A stretch of 16,051 bases of DNA from Devosia equisanguinis (lineage in GTDB: Bacteria > Pseudomonadota > Alphaproteobacteria > Rhizobiales > Devosiaceae): positions 1 through 16,051 of the forward strand of contig CAMDAL010000043.1 of assembly GCA_945888565.1 (NCBI GenBank). The letters run 5' to 3'. Shown piece by piece: positions 1-11,670 of the stretch. The notes under the pieces were generated by a model. That model saw only the letters and a list, made by a program, of their open reading frames with translations. It did no database searches and was not told the origin of the DNA. The first letter of the stretch is position 1. Each line of letters opens with the position of its first letter. Position numbers and translations under genes: made by a program.

Positions 1-387
1 GGCGAAGGGCTGGTTGCCGACGAGTTCGCGCGCGCACCACACTGCGTGACCCAGGCCCAGCGGCTCCTGCTGGCGGGTGAAGCTGGTCCGGCCCGCCGAG
101 GGCAGGTCCTTCTGCAACTCCTTGAGGGCCTCGGTCTTGCCGCGCGCCTCCAGCGTCTGCTCGAGCTCGAACTGGCGGTCGAAGTGATCCTCGATCACCG
201 CCTTGTTGCGGCCGGTCACGAAGACGAAGTGCTCGATCCCCGCCTCGCGTGCCTCATCGACCGCATACTGGATCAACGGCCGGTCGACGACCGTCAGCAT
301 CTCCTTGGGCATTGCCTTGGTGGCCGGCAGGAAGCGGGTCCCAAGACCGGCGACAGGAAACACTGCGGTACGGACACGTTGCGGCAC
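1..387 (-). CDS. galU: UTP-glucose-1-phosphate uridylyltransferase, N-terminal 129 residues (runs off the left edge)
   Basis: The enzyme makes UDP-glucose from UTP and glucose-1-phosphate in the cytoplasm, feeding polysaccharide and lipopolysaccharide synthesis. The visible N-terminus carries the nucleotidyltransferase signature: a glycine-rich GLGTRFLPATKAMPKEM stretch at about residues 14-30, followed by the DRPLIQYAVDEA and FVFVTGRNK segments typical of bacterial GalU. About half of a usual 290-300-residue protein is present. The start is GTG at 387, because the homologous N-terminus begins there and a GGGAG ribosome-binding site lies just upstream on the minus strand. It is divergent from galE, which uses the same UDP-sugar pool, and the two share a 97-bp spacer. 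The family assignment is secure from the motifs; only completeness beyond the edge is unknown. Confidence 0.95.
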   Translation of the reverse strand, partial: MPQRVRTAVFPVAGLGTRFLPATKAMPKEMLTVVDRPLIQYAVDEAREAGIEHFVFVTGRNKAVIEDHFDRQFELEQTLEARGKTEALKELQKDLPSAGRTSFTRQQEPLGLGHAVWCARELVGNQPFA

Positions 388-429
388 GAAAATCTCCCAC
401 GGGTGACGGCCGGTAGCTTAAGCCGTTTC

Positions 430-443
430 TTAGCACCTGCTAA
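430..443. promoter_or_regulatory. Perfect inverted repeat between galU and galE, possible operator
   Basis: TTAGCA and TGCTAA face each other across a 2-bp CC spacer, giving a perfect 14-bp dyad in the 97-bp divergent spacer. An 8-bp palindrome GCTTAAGC lies just to its left at 416-423. The AT-rich run TTAAAAT at 459-465 may be part of a galE -10 region, but I see no convincing -35 at the right distance. The dyad is seen directly; operator function is inferred from its position. Confidence 0.4.
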
Positions 444-484
444 CTAACCTCGACTCCATTAAAATCTAGCATCCGGGAGTCATT

Positions 485-1471
485 ATGGCGGTCCTTGTTA
501 CAGGCGGCGCCGGCTATATCGGCAGCCACATGGTGCTGCGTCTGGCTGATGCGGGTGAACCCGTGGTGGTGCTCGACAACCTCACGACGGGGTTCGACTG
601 GTCCATCGACCATCGCGCCACCTTCGTGGCGGGCAATGCCGGGGACATGGACCTGGTGGCGCGCATCATCGCCGAGCACAAGGTCGATGCCATCGTGCAT
701 TTCGCCGGCTCGATCGTGGTGCCGGAATCGGTCGCCGACCCGCTGAAGTACTACGCCAACAATACCGCGACCTCGCGCAACCTGATCGAGGCAGCGGTAA
801 GGGGCGGGGTGAAGCACTTCATCTTCTCATCCACCTCGGCGGTCTATGGCTCGGCCGGACTTGAGCCGGTGAGCGAGGAGACGCGGCTCGCGCCGGAATC
901 GCCCTATGGCCGCTCCAAGATGATGACGGAGATGATGCTGGCCGATGTCGCCGAGGCCCATCCGATCACCTATGGCGTGCTCCGTTATTTCAACGTGGCC
1001 GGGGCCGACCCCAAGCAGCGCAGCGGCCAGAGCGCGCCCAATGCCAGCCACCTGATCAAGGTCGCGCTGCTGGCGGCACTCGGTCGGCGCGCCGATGTTG
1101 GGATCTTCGGCACCGACTTCCCGACACCGGACGGCACCGGCGTGCGCGACTATATCCACGTCACCGACCTCGTGGAGGCGCATGCGCTGCTGCTGCAGTA
1201 TCTGCGCGGCGGTGGCCGCTCGGCGACGATGAATTGCGGCTATGGGCGCGGCTACTCGGTGCGGCAGGTTATCGACACGGTGAAGGCGGTGTCGGGCGTC
1301 GATTTCAAGGTGGTCGAACAGCCACGGCGGGCGGGCGATCCGGCTTCGGTCGTGGCCAAGTCAGACCGCGTGCGGCAGGTCCTCGGCTGGCGGCCGGCCC
1401 ACGACGATCTTGAAGAGATCGTCACGGCCGCAATGAGCTGGGAACGCTATTTGGCCACGCGCAACCGGTAG
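485..1471 (+). CDS. galE: UDP-glucose 4-epimerase
   Basis: GalE interconverts UDP-glucose and UDP-galactose through a transient NAD+-dependent oxidation. It is an extended short-chain dehydrogenase of 328 residues, close to the usual length of about 330-340. The Rossmann NAD motif GGAGYIGSH is at residues 7-15. The active site shows the FSSTSAVYG segment (114-122), with Thr117 where E. coli GalE has the catalytic Ser, and the YxxxK pair Tyr141/Lys145. The substrate-binding RYFNVAGADP and VRDYIHVTDLVEAH segments are both present. The ATG at 485 has a GGGAG ribosome-binding site 5 nt upstream. It lies head to head with galU, which suggests joint control of UDP-hexose supply. A related epimerase with a different sugar (for example UDP-GlcNAc) cannot be excluded from sequence alone. 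Confidence 0.93.
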   Translation: MAVLVTGGAGYIGSHMVLRLADAGEPVVVLDNLTTGFDWSIDHRATFVAGNAGDMDLVARIIAEHKVDAIVHFAGSIVVPESVADPLKYYANNTATSRNLIEAAVRGGVKHFIFSSTSAVYGSAGLEPVSEETRLAPESPYGRSKMMTEMMLADVAEAHPITYGVLRYFNVAGADPKQRSGQSAPNASHLIKVALLAALGRRADVGIFGTDFPTPDGTGVRDYIHVTDLVEAHALLLQYLRGGGRSATMNCGYGRGYSVRQVIDTVKAVSGVDFKVVEQPRRAGDPASVVAKSDRVRQVLGWRPAHDDLEEIVTAAMSWERYLATRNR

Positions 1472-1552
1472 TGTCGATTCGTCCGCCGACCGTGCTCCAT
1501 CGCTTCTCCCACAGGGGGAGCAGGCGATGCGGCATCCGCCAGGGAGTACAAA

Positions 1553-2758
1553 GTGCGCCACCTTGTTTTTCTCGCTTTGCTCCTCCTTGCCACCCCGGCC
1601 GTGGCCGCGCCGGTCGAATCCTTCGATGCGTTCCTCCGCAATTTCGAGGCCAGGGCCTTCTCTGCCGGTGTCACGCGCGAGACCTGGCGTGCGGCCACGA
1701 CGGTGCTGACACCCGACGGCGACGTGCCGGACCTCGTCGAGACGCAGCCGGAGTTCACCACGGCTGTCTGGGACTATCTCGACAAGCGGGTCACCGCCGG
1801 GCGGATCGAGCGGGGGCAGGCGGCGATCCGCAAGAACCAGGCGCTGTTCGAGGCCGTTGGGCAGCGCACCGGGGTCGATCCCTACATTCTCGGCGCCATC
1901 TGGGGCATGGAGACCGACTACGGGGCGGTGCTGGGCAACGGCAAGCTGATCCGGCCGATCATCCGCTCGCTGGCGACGCTGGTGCACCAGCGGCGCGGCC
2001 GGTTGAAGGAAGACGAGGCGGATTTCATCGCCGCATTGCTGCTGCTGCAGCGCAACCGCATGGCGCCGGCGCAACTGGTCGGCTCATGGGCGGGGGCGAT
2101 CGGCCACCTGCAGGTCAACCCGTCCAACGTGATCGCCCATGGCTCGGATGGCGATGGTGACGGGGTGGTGGACCTGCATAACTCGCTCAGCGACGCGCTG
2201 GCGACGAGCGCGAAATTCCTGCTCGACCTCGGTTACCGGCCGAGCCTCGACTGGGGTTTCGAGGTCGATGTGCCCGACGGGTTCGACTATCTGCTGGCGA
2301 CGCGCGACCAGCTTCGGCCTGTCGGCTTTTTTGCCGAGCGCGGGGTGCGGCGGGTCAAGGGACGGGGGTTCACGGCGCTCGATACGCCGGTGTTCCTCTA
2401 TGCGCCGGCCGGGGCGGGCGGGCCGAAATTCCTGATGACCGCCAACTACCTGGTGCTCAAGGGCTACAATTTCTCCGACAGCTATGCCCTGTCGGTGGCG
2501 CACATGACCGACCGGCTGAAGGGTGGCGGGCCGTTCGTCGCCAGTTGGCCGCGCGCGACGAAGTTTCCAAACCTCGGCCAGCGCAAGGCGATACAGGAGG
2601 CGCTGACCCGCCTCGGCCTCTACGACGGTGTGGTTGACGGGCGGATCGGCCCGGTCAGCCAGGCCGCCTATGCGCGGTTCCAGGCCAGCCGGGGCGAGGT
2701 GGCGGACGGGTTCATCACGCTGTCGAGCCATGACGAGCTTGCTGCAGCGAGCCGGTAG
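1553..2758 (+). CDS. Lytic murein transglycosylase, MltB-like (GH103/SLT_2) with a C-terminal peptidoglycan-binding domain
   Basis: This enzyme cleaves the MurNAc-GlcNAc bond of peptidoglycan to a 1,6-anhydroMurNAc product in the periplasm. A signal peptide (hydrophobic core about 3-18, AVA|AP site near 19) has no lipobox cysteine, so the protein is probably soluble rather than a lipoprotein. The SLT_2 domain spans about 22-320; Glu120 in IWGMETDYG is the expected catalytic acid. The calcium-type DGDGDG motif is followed by conserved SDALATSAKFL. The usual GQxQFMPS substrate loop reads GHLQVNPS here, keeping the Gln. The C-terminus (about 335-395) is a PG_binding_1 domain (RKAIQEALTRLGLYDGVVDGRIG). 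The GTG start at 1553 has a GGGAG site 6 nt upstream. The SGNH gene begins 44 bp downstream, so the two are probably cotranscribed. Confidence 0.9.
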   Translation: MRHLVFLALLLLATPAVAAPVESFDAFLRNFEARAFSAGVTRETWRAATTVLTPDGDVPDLVETQPEFTTAVWDYLDKRVTAGRIERGQAAIRKNQALFEAVGQRTGVDPYILGAIWGMETDYGAVLGNGKLIRPIIRSLATLVHQRRGRLKEDEADFIAALLLLQRNRMAPAQLVGSWAGAIGHLQVNPSNVIAHGSDGDGDGVVDLHNSLSDALATSAKFLLDLGYRPSLDWGFEVDVPDGFDYLLATRDQLRPVGFFAERGVRRVKGRGFTALDTPVFLYAPAGAGGPKFLMTANYLVLKGYNFSDSYALSVAHMTDRLKGGGPFVASWPRATKFPNLGQRKAIQEALTRLGLYDGVVDGRIGPVSQAAYARFQASRGEVADGFITLSSHDELAAASR

Positions 2759-2802
2759 ATTCTCCGCGAGGCGCCTTCAAAACGACCCACCCGATCGGCT
2801 AG

Positions 2803-4068
2803 ATGATCCGCATGAAGAGCAAGTCCAACAAGTTCGTCATCTGGATCGTCGGCCTCGTCGTTGCGGCACTGGTGCTGACCGACCTGCTGCCGACCTTCGC
2901 GCAGGCGCGCGACGTGGTGTCGCCGCCGGCCATCGTGCAGGTGGACGATGGTCGCGTGCTGGTGGCGCAGGCCGAAGAGCGGCCGCGGAAGCGCCGGACG
3001 CTGATGGACATGCTGTTCGGCGACAAGGAAGAAGAAAAGGCGCCGGTGGTCGAGCAGCCGGTGGTGAAGGCCAAGCCCAAGAAGGCGGCCGACCTGCCGC
3101 CGGCCAAGCCCAAGATCGAAAAGGCCGAGGGGGCGACGCGGCTGGCGGTGTTCGGCGACTCGATGGCGACCGACGTCGCCAAGGCGCTCGACCGCTTCTA
3201 TGCCGAAGATCCCAACATCGCGATCATCGACCAGAGTGTCGGCGATTCCGGCATTGTGCGGGTGGACCACTTCGACTGGCCCAAGAAGATTGGCGAGCGG
3301 ATTACCGAGAACGGCTTCGACATCGCCGTCTTCATCGTCGGCATCAACGACCGGCAGAAGATGGCGCTCAACGGCCAGAGCTATGCCTCGCTGTCACCCG
3401 AATGGCTGGCCGAGTATTCGGTGCGCGTGCAGTCGATCGTGCAGCAGTTGCGATCCGCCAACAAGCCGACCATCTGGGTTGGCCTGCCGCCGATGGAAGC
3501 GCCCAAGTTCGGGCAGACGATGATCCAGATCAACGAGATCGACCGGCTCGCGGCCTTTGGCGGCGGAGCGGAGTTCCTCGATATCTTCGAGAAGTTCGCC
3601 ACCGAAGAGGGCAAGTACACGCGGAACGGACCGGATCTCAACGGCAACAATGTCCGCATGCGCAAGGATGACGGCATCCACCTCTCGACCGCAGGCGCCG
3701 ACAAGCTGGCTTTCTACCTCAGCCAGACGCTGCGGAACTACTATCGCGGCGGCGGCACTGTGGGCCTGGCGGTCGCCGATCCGCTGCTCGGTACCGATGC
3801 CCAGCTGATGGTCCGGCCGCCCTATCAGGGGCTGGGGCAGATGACGCTGCTCGAGGTCGCCGGCGCGGTGATCTCGCTCACCCACACGCCGAGGCGCGCC
3901 GCCGACCTCGTGACGGCGACGAGCATCGCCGCGACGGCGGAGGATGTCGATCCGGTCGGCTTCGACTCGACCCAGCTGATCTACGCGCCCGTCGGACGAG
4001 CGGACTCGTTCGGGGTCGGCGTGACGCCGGTGCCCGAGGACGCGGTTGCCGAGGCCGCGCTGCAGTAG
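2803..4068 (+). CDS. Envelope SGNH hydrolase-like protein (DUF459)
   Basis: The 421-residue product has an N-terminal hydrophobic segment (about 11-34), acting as a signal anchor or as a signal peptide ending AQA|RD. A charged, Lys/Pro-rich linker follows (about 55-110), then an SGNH-fold domain. The SGNH blocks are visible: Ser120 in FGDSM (block I), Gly150 in GDSG (II), Asn182 in GIND (III), and Asp290 with His293 in DDGIH (V). This supports esterase-type chemistry on the periplasmic side; the substrate is not shown. Residues after about 320 match nothing I recognise. The start is uncertain: ATG at 2803 or ATG at 2812, neither with a strong ribosome-binding site, which would suit translation after the upstream transglycosylase. 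That neighbour suggests a peptidoglycan or envelope polysaccharide O-acyl ester as target, but this is inference. Confidence 0.85.
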   Translation: MIRMKSKSNKFVIWIVGLVVAALVLTDLLPTFAQARDVVSPPAIVQVDDGRVLVAQAEERPRKRRTLMDMLFGDKEEEKAPVVEQPVVKAKPKKAADLPPAKPKIEKAEGATRLAVFGDSMATDVAKALDRFYAEDPNIAIIDQSVGDSGIVRVDHFDWPKKIGERITENGFDIAVFIVGINDRQKMALNGQSYASLSPEWLAEYSVRVQSIVQQLRSANKPTIWVGLPPMEAPKFGQTMIQINEIDRLAAFGGGAEFLDIFEKFATEEGKYTRNGPDLNGNNVRMRKDDGIHLSTAGADKLAFYLSQTLRNYYRGGGTVGLAVADPLLGTDAQLMVRPPYQGLGQMTLLEVAGAVISLTHTPRRAADLVTATSIAATAEDVDPVGFDSTQLIYAPVGRADSFGVGVTPVPEDAVAEAALQ

Positions 4069-4118
4069 GGCATCAAGCCATCCGCAGAGTTCGCTGAAAG
4101 CAGCAAGGTCTGGGCAAG

Positions 4119-4149
4119 AAAAAGGGGCGCACGGGCGCCCCTTGAGTTT
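4119..4149. terminator. Bidirectional intrinsic terminator between the SGNH gene and gltD
   Basis: The stem GGGGCGC (4124-4130) pairs with GCGCCCC (4135-4141) across an ACGG loop. On the minus strand it is followed at once by five T residues (plus-strand A run 4119-4123), a good terminator for gltBD. On the plus strand TTGAGTTTT follows, a weaker terminator for the envelope operon. Confidence 0.8.
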
Positions 4150-4165
4150 TGTCAGGGCCTGCCGA

Positions 4166-5584
4166 TCAGCGCGGCAGGTTGGTGCTGCCCATCAGGAACT
4201 CGTCCATGGCGCGGGCGCACTGGCGGCCTTCGCGGATGGCCCAGACGACCAGCGACTGGCCCCGGCGCATGTCACCGCACGAGAAGAACTTCTCGCGGCT
4301 CGTCTGGTACTTCACCGTGTCGGCCATGACGTTGGAGCGCTTGTCGGTGGCGACGCCCGCTTCCTGGATCATGCCTTCCTGCACCGGGCCGAGGAAGCCC
4401 ATGGCGAGCAGCACGAGGTCGGCCTTGAGCTGGAACTCGGTGCCCGGGATCGGCTGGAACTTGCTGTCGGCGCGAGCGCAGTTGAGCGCCGTAACCTTGC
4501 CGTCCTTGCCCTCGAAGTTGAGCGAGGCGACGGCGAAGTCACGCGCCACGCCCTCTTCCTGCGAAGACGAGGTGCGCAGCTTCAGCGGGTAGTTCGGCCA
4601 GACCAGCCCCTTGTTCTCCTTTTCAGGAGGCATGGGCATGATCTCGATCTGGGTGACCGAAAGCGCACCCTGGCGGTTCGATGTGCCGATGCAGTCCGAG
4701 CCCGTGTCGCCACCGCCCACCACCACGACGTGCTTGCCCTGCGCAAGGATCGGGTTGACGTTCTGCAGCGGCTCGCCGGTGACGCGGCGGTTCTGCTGGC
4801 CAAGGAACTCCATGGCGAAGTGCACGCCATCGAGCTCGCGGCCGGGGATCGGCAGGTCGCGCGGCTTCTCGGCGCCGCCGGCCATGGCGATCGCGTCGTA
4901 CTGGCTCGCCAGTTCCTCGACGGTGATGTCCTTGCCGACATGCACGCTGGTATGGAGCACCACGCCTTCGGCGATCATCTGCTCGACGCGGCGGTCGATG
5001 GTCTTCTTGTCGAGCTTGAAGTTCGGGATGCCGTAGCGCATCAGGCCGCCGATCTGCTGGGCCTTTTCATAAAGATGCACTTCATGGCCGGCGCGGGCGA
5101 GCTGCTGCGCAGCGGCCATGCCGGCCGGGCCGGAACCGACCACCGCAACCTTCTTGCCGGTCTTGTCCGGATTGACCTGCGGGGTGACCCAGCCTTCCTC
5201 GAAGCCCTTGTCGATGATCGCGCATTCGATCGACTTGATGTTCACCGGGGTGTCCGGAATGTTCAGCGTGCACGCTGCCTCGCACGGGGCGGGGCAGATG
5301 CGGCCGGTGAATTCCGGGAAGTTGTTGGTCGAGTGAAGGTTCTTCAGCGCCTTCAGCCAGTCGCCCTTGTAGACGAGGTCGTTCCAGTCCGGGATCTGGT
5401 TGTTCACCGGACAGCCGTTGTGACAGTAGGGAACGCCGCAATCCATGCAGCGCGCTGCCTGGTCACGCGTGCCCTTGTCGCCCAGCGGAAGGGTGAACTC
5501 GTTGTAGTTCTTCAGCCGCTCCTCTACCGGAAGATAGTCCCGATCGACGCGCTCGATTTCGAGGAAACCAGTGATCTTGCCCAT
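4166..5584 (-). CDS. gltD: Glutamate synthase (NADPH) small (beta) subunit
   Basis: GltD feeds electrons from NADPH through FAD and Fe-S clusters to the large subunit, so that glutamine plus 2-oxoglutarate yields two glutamates. The 472-residue length is standard. The N-terminal Fer4_20 domain has cysteines 46, 49, 54 and 58 (CMDCGVPYCHNGC) and 97, 101 and 105 (CPAPCEAAC). The FAD-binding motif GSGPAG starts at residue 150. The second nucleotide motif GGGDTGSDC (about 290-298) binds NADPH. The conserved ATG-type end segment GDMRRGQSLVVWAI is present near the C-terminus. The ATG at 5584 has an AAGGGGAA ribosome-binding site and lies only 11 bp after the gltB stop, so the two form one operon. 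Transcription probably ends at the hairpin at 4119-4149. Confidence 0.97.
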   Translation of the reverse strand: MGKITGFLEIERVDRDYLPVEERLKNYNEFTLPLGDKGTRDQAARCMDCGVPYCHNGCPVNNQIPDWNDLVYKGDWLKALKNLHSTNNFPEFTGRICPAPCEAACTLNIPDTPVNIKSIECAIIDKGFEEGWVTPQVNPDKTGKKVAVVGSGPAGMAAAQQLARAGHEVHLYEKAQQIGGLMRYGIPNFKLDKKTIDRRVEQMIAEGVVLHTSVHVGKDITVEELASQYDAIAMAGGAEKPRDLPIPGRELDGVHFAMEFLGQQNRRVTGEPLQNVNPILAQGKHVVVVGGGDTGSDCIGTSNRQGALSVTQIEIMPMPPEKENKGLVWPNYPLKLRTSSSQEEGVARDFAVASLNFEGKDGKVTALNCARADSKFQPIPGTEFQLKADLVLLAMGFLGPVQEGMIQEAGVATDKRSNVMADTVKYQTSREKFFSCGDMRRGQSLVVWAIREGRQCARAMDEFLMGSTNLPR

Positions 5585-5595
5585 TGTGCTTCCCC

Positions 5596-10332
<4,737 letters not shown>

Positions 10333-10423
10333 TTGCAAAAATCCTCTGTTTCGCAGTCGTCTTCATGACGGGGGCGGGTGCCCCAGCCGGTTGGTTCCTT
10401 TCGACGCGCCTTCAGGCCCCAGT

Positions 10424-10458
10424 CGTACCTAATGTACGGCTCGAATCCGAGTGCGCAA
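10424..10458 (-). promoter_or_regulatory. Candidate gltB promoter overlapped by two palindromes
   Basis: On the minus strand TTGCGC (plus 10453-10458) and TACATT (plus 10431-10436) are spaced by 16 bp, a plausible sigma-70-type -35/-10 pair about 100 bp before gltB. Two dyads overlap it: CGTAC-N5-GTACG (10424-10438) over the -10, and CTCG-AATC-CGAG (10440-10451) filling the spacer. The dyads are exact in the sequence. Promoter and operator roles are inferred from position and spacing. Confidence 0.45.
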
Positions 10459-10604
10459 TCCTTTAGTGGGGAGCGGCTCTGCATCCAAATGGCCGCTCAT
10501 TCGGGTTCGATAAGACCCCACTCCTCCGTTTCCGCTAATGACAAGCGGGCCAGCCGGATCGGCGTGTGAAACGCATCCGGGGAGACCGGCCGCTCACGAA
10601 AATT

Positions 10605-10680
10605 GGACAGACGTGCTGTCCTATCGAGCCTACCTTTGCATAATTCCAAACTGCGAGCAAGCGGCTCCAGCCACTTTTTT
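10605..10680 (+). ncRNA. Possible small RNA with 3' terminator (weak)
   Basis: A hairpin GGACAG-ACGTG-CTGTCC (10605-10621) is followed by about 37 unpaired, AT-richer bases. Then comes a hairpin AAGCGGC-TCCA-GCCACTT with one C/A mismatch (10659-10676), whose 3' arm runs into six T residues (10675-10680). This is the layout of a short intrinsic-terminated transcript on the plus strand. No clear promoter is visible, and the terminator stem is short. Confidence 0.25.
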
Positions 10681-10687
10681 GCCGTGT

Positions 10688-10740
10688 TATGGCGGTGTCG
10701 CGTAGGAGATATGGCGGCTGAATAGGAAAACTGTAGGAAA
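10688..10740. repeat. Imperfect tandem repeat, units TATGGCGG...TAGGARA
   Basis: TATGGCGG occurs at 10688 and 10710, each followed 13-15 bp later by TAGGARA (10703, 10723), making two abutting units of about 22 and 21 bp. A further TAGGAAA follows at 10734 and a fourth at 10800. The spacings 20 and 11 bp put three copies on one face of the helix. The repeats are seen directly; a protein-binding role is speculation. Confidence 0.5.
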
Positions 10741-11139
10741 CATCGCCTTGCGGCGCGCGGATGTGGTCGCGTGAGACCGGTTTCATCGGCAGCCGAGAGT
10801 AGGAAATCCTCCTGACCGCTGACGCAGCCCTGAAGGTACAGGGGGCCACCACCCAACTCCTCGCGCAAGAAAGTTATCCCCGCGATTCCGGCGTGCCATA
10901 TCTTGCCCTCGCTTCTCCGATGCGAGGTGCCGACGGGGCATCGCGGGGAGGTAAGGGGGCCAGGGGCAAGCCGTCGCAACTGGGGTGACTGCGGTTCCTG
11001 CATCGCTGAGCGGTGCCGTGCGCCATAAGTCTCTTCGCAATGGGCGGGGCGAAAGTCCCACCGACTACCTGGCCGGTCTACCGGCACAATAGGGACGAAG
11101 TCCCGCCCATGCCGCACCTTCGGGAGGCGGCGAACATAC

Positions 11140-11168
11140 AAAAACCCGGGAGCCTTGGGCTCGCCGGG
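11140..11168 (-). terminator. Intrinsic terminator of dps
   Basis: On the minus strand a stem formed by CCCGG/CCGGG and AGCC/GGCT around a 3-nt loop (plus 11145-11168) is followed directly by five T residues (plus-strand A run 11140-11144). It lies 28 bp after the dps stop codon. Confidence 0.8.
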
Positions 11169-11196
11169 CTTTCGTCGTGGCCGCTCGCGCGCCGCG

Positions 11197-11670
11197 CTAC
11201 TCCAGGTGGCTCTTCAGGAACCACAGGTCCTTGTCGAGGACGCGCGAGAACGCCGTGAAGATGTCGGCGGTGCCGGCGTCGCCGGCTTCGTCGGCGGTGT
11301 CGATGGCTTGGCGGGTCGAGGCGCTCAGGGCGGCATAGCGGTCGACAAGGGCGCTGACATGGTCTTCGACCTTGCGGATGTCGGTGGGGTAAGGCGCAAG
11401 CTGCGTGGCCGTGCCAACGGTCTGGACGGTGCCAAGTGCCACGCCATCGAGCTGTGCGACTCGTTCCGCGATGATGTCGACATGTTCGTCGATGTCGCCC
11501 CGCAACTGGTCGAGCAGTTCGTGCACGGCGATGAAGGTCGGGCCCTTGAGGTTCCAGTGGGCCTGCTTGGTTACCAGCGCCAGGTCGATCGCGTCGGCGA
11601 GGCGCGCGTTGAGCAGGTCGATCATGGCGGTCTTCGTATTGGACTTGAGCCCGATATCTACGGATTTCAT
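11197..11670 (-). CDS. dps: Dps family ferritin-like DNA-binding stress protein
   Basis: Dps forms a dodecameric shell that oxidises and stores iron using hydrogen peroxide, and in many bacteria coats DNA during stress and stationary phase. The 157-residue length is typical. The inter-subunit ferroxidase site is complete: His38 in AHWN, His50 and Asp54 in AVHELLD, Asp65 and Glu69 in DIIAER, aligning with E. coli His51, His63, Asp67, Asp78 and Glu82. The N-terminal tail is short with few lysines (MKSVDIGLKSNTK), so DNA binding may be weak. Start ATG 11670 is chosen because the family N-terminus begins here and a GAGG site lies 6 nt upstream; the frame stays open upstream to 11820, but without homology. 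The leader has a direct repeat AAGCGTC-N6-AAGCGTC close to the ribosome-binding site. It lies next to hsp20 in the same direction but has separate terminators. Confidence 0.93.
   Translation of the reverse strand: MKSVDIGLKSNTKTAMIDLLNARLADAIDLALVTKQAHWNLKGPTFIAVHELLDQLRGDIDEHVDIIAERVAQLDGVALGTVQTVGTATQLAPYPTDIRKVEDHVSALVDRYAALSASTRQAIDTADEAGDAGTADIFTAFSRVLDKDLWFLKSHLE

Larger units (their letters stand above)
10459..11139. other. 680-bp region without a convincing gene; repeats and hairpins
   Basis: Open frames here (for example minus 10497-11141) have irregular codon use, no recognisable domain and no good ribosome-binding site, so I do not call a gene. Visible structure: an inverted repeat GAGCGG/CCGCTC (10471-10498), a possible sRNA (10605-10680), imperfect tandem repeats (10688-10740), overlapping alternative hairpins (10907-10943), and a long compound hairpin (11041-11108). 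Parts are more AT-rich than the flanking genes. It may hold one or more noncoding RNAs or decayed sequence. Confidence 0.5.

Noticed and set aside
10437..10451. GGCTCGAATCC resembling a tRNA T-loop
   Set aside because: No matching acceptor, D or anticodon arms can be drawn around it on the same strand.
10533..10569. GCTAATGACAAG... reading ANDKRASRIGV then stop, like a tmRNA tag (ANDN...)
   Set aside because: Alphaproteobacterial tags usually end in LAA or VAA; this ends GV. I found no tRNA-like acceptor domain around it, so the match is probably chance.
11041..11110. GGGGCGAAAGTCC and AATAGGGACG resembling RNase P RNA segments
   Set aside because: The defining GAGGAAAGTCCGGGC and ACAGAA-type conserved regions are missing, and the order and spacing do not fit rnpB.
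10497..11141. A 214-codon minus-strand open frame in the gltB-dps gap
   Set aside because: It begins inside the dps terminator, has irregular codon use and no recognisable motif, and crosses strong RNA-like hairpins.
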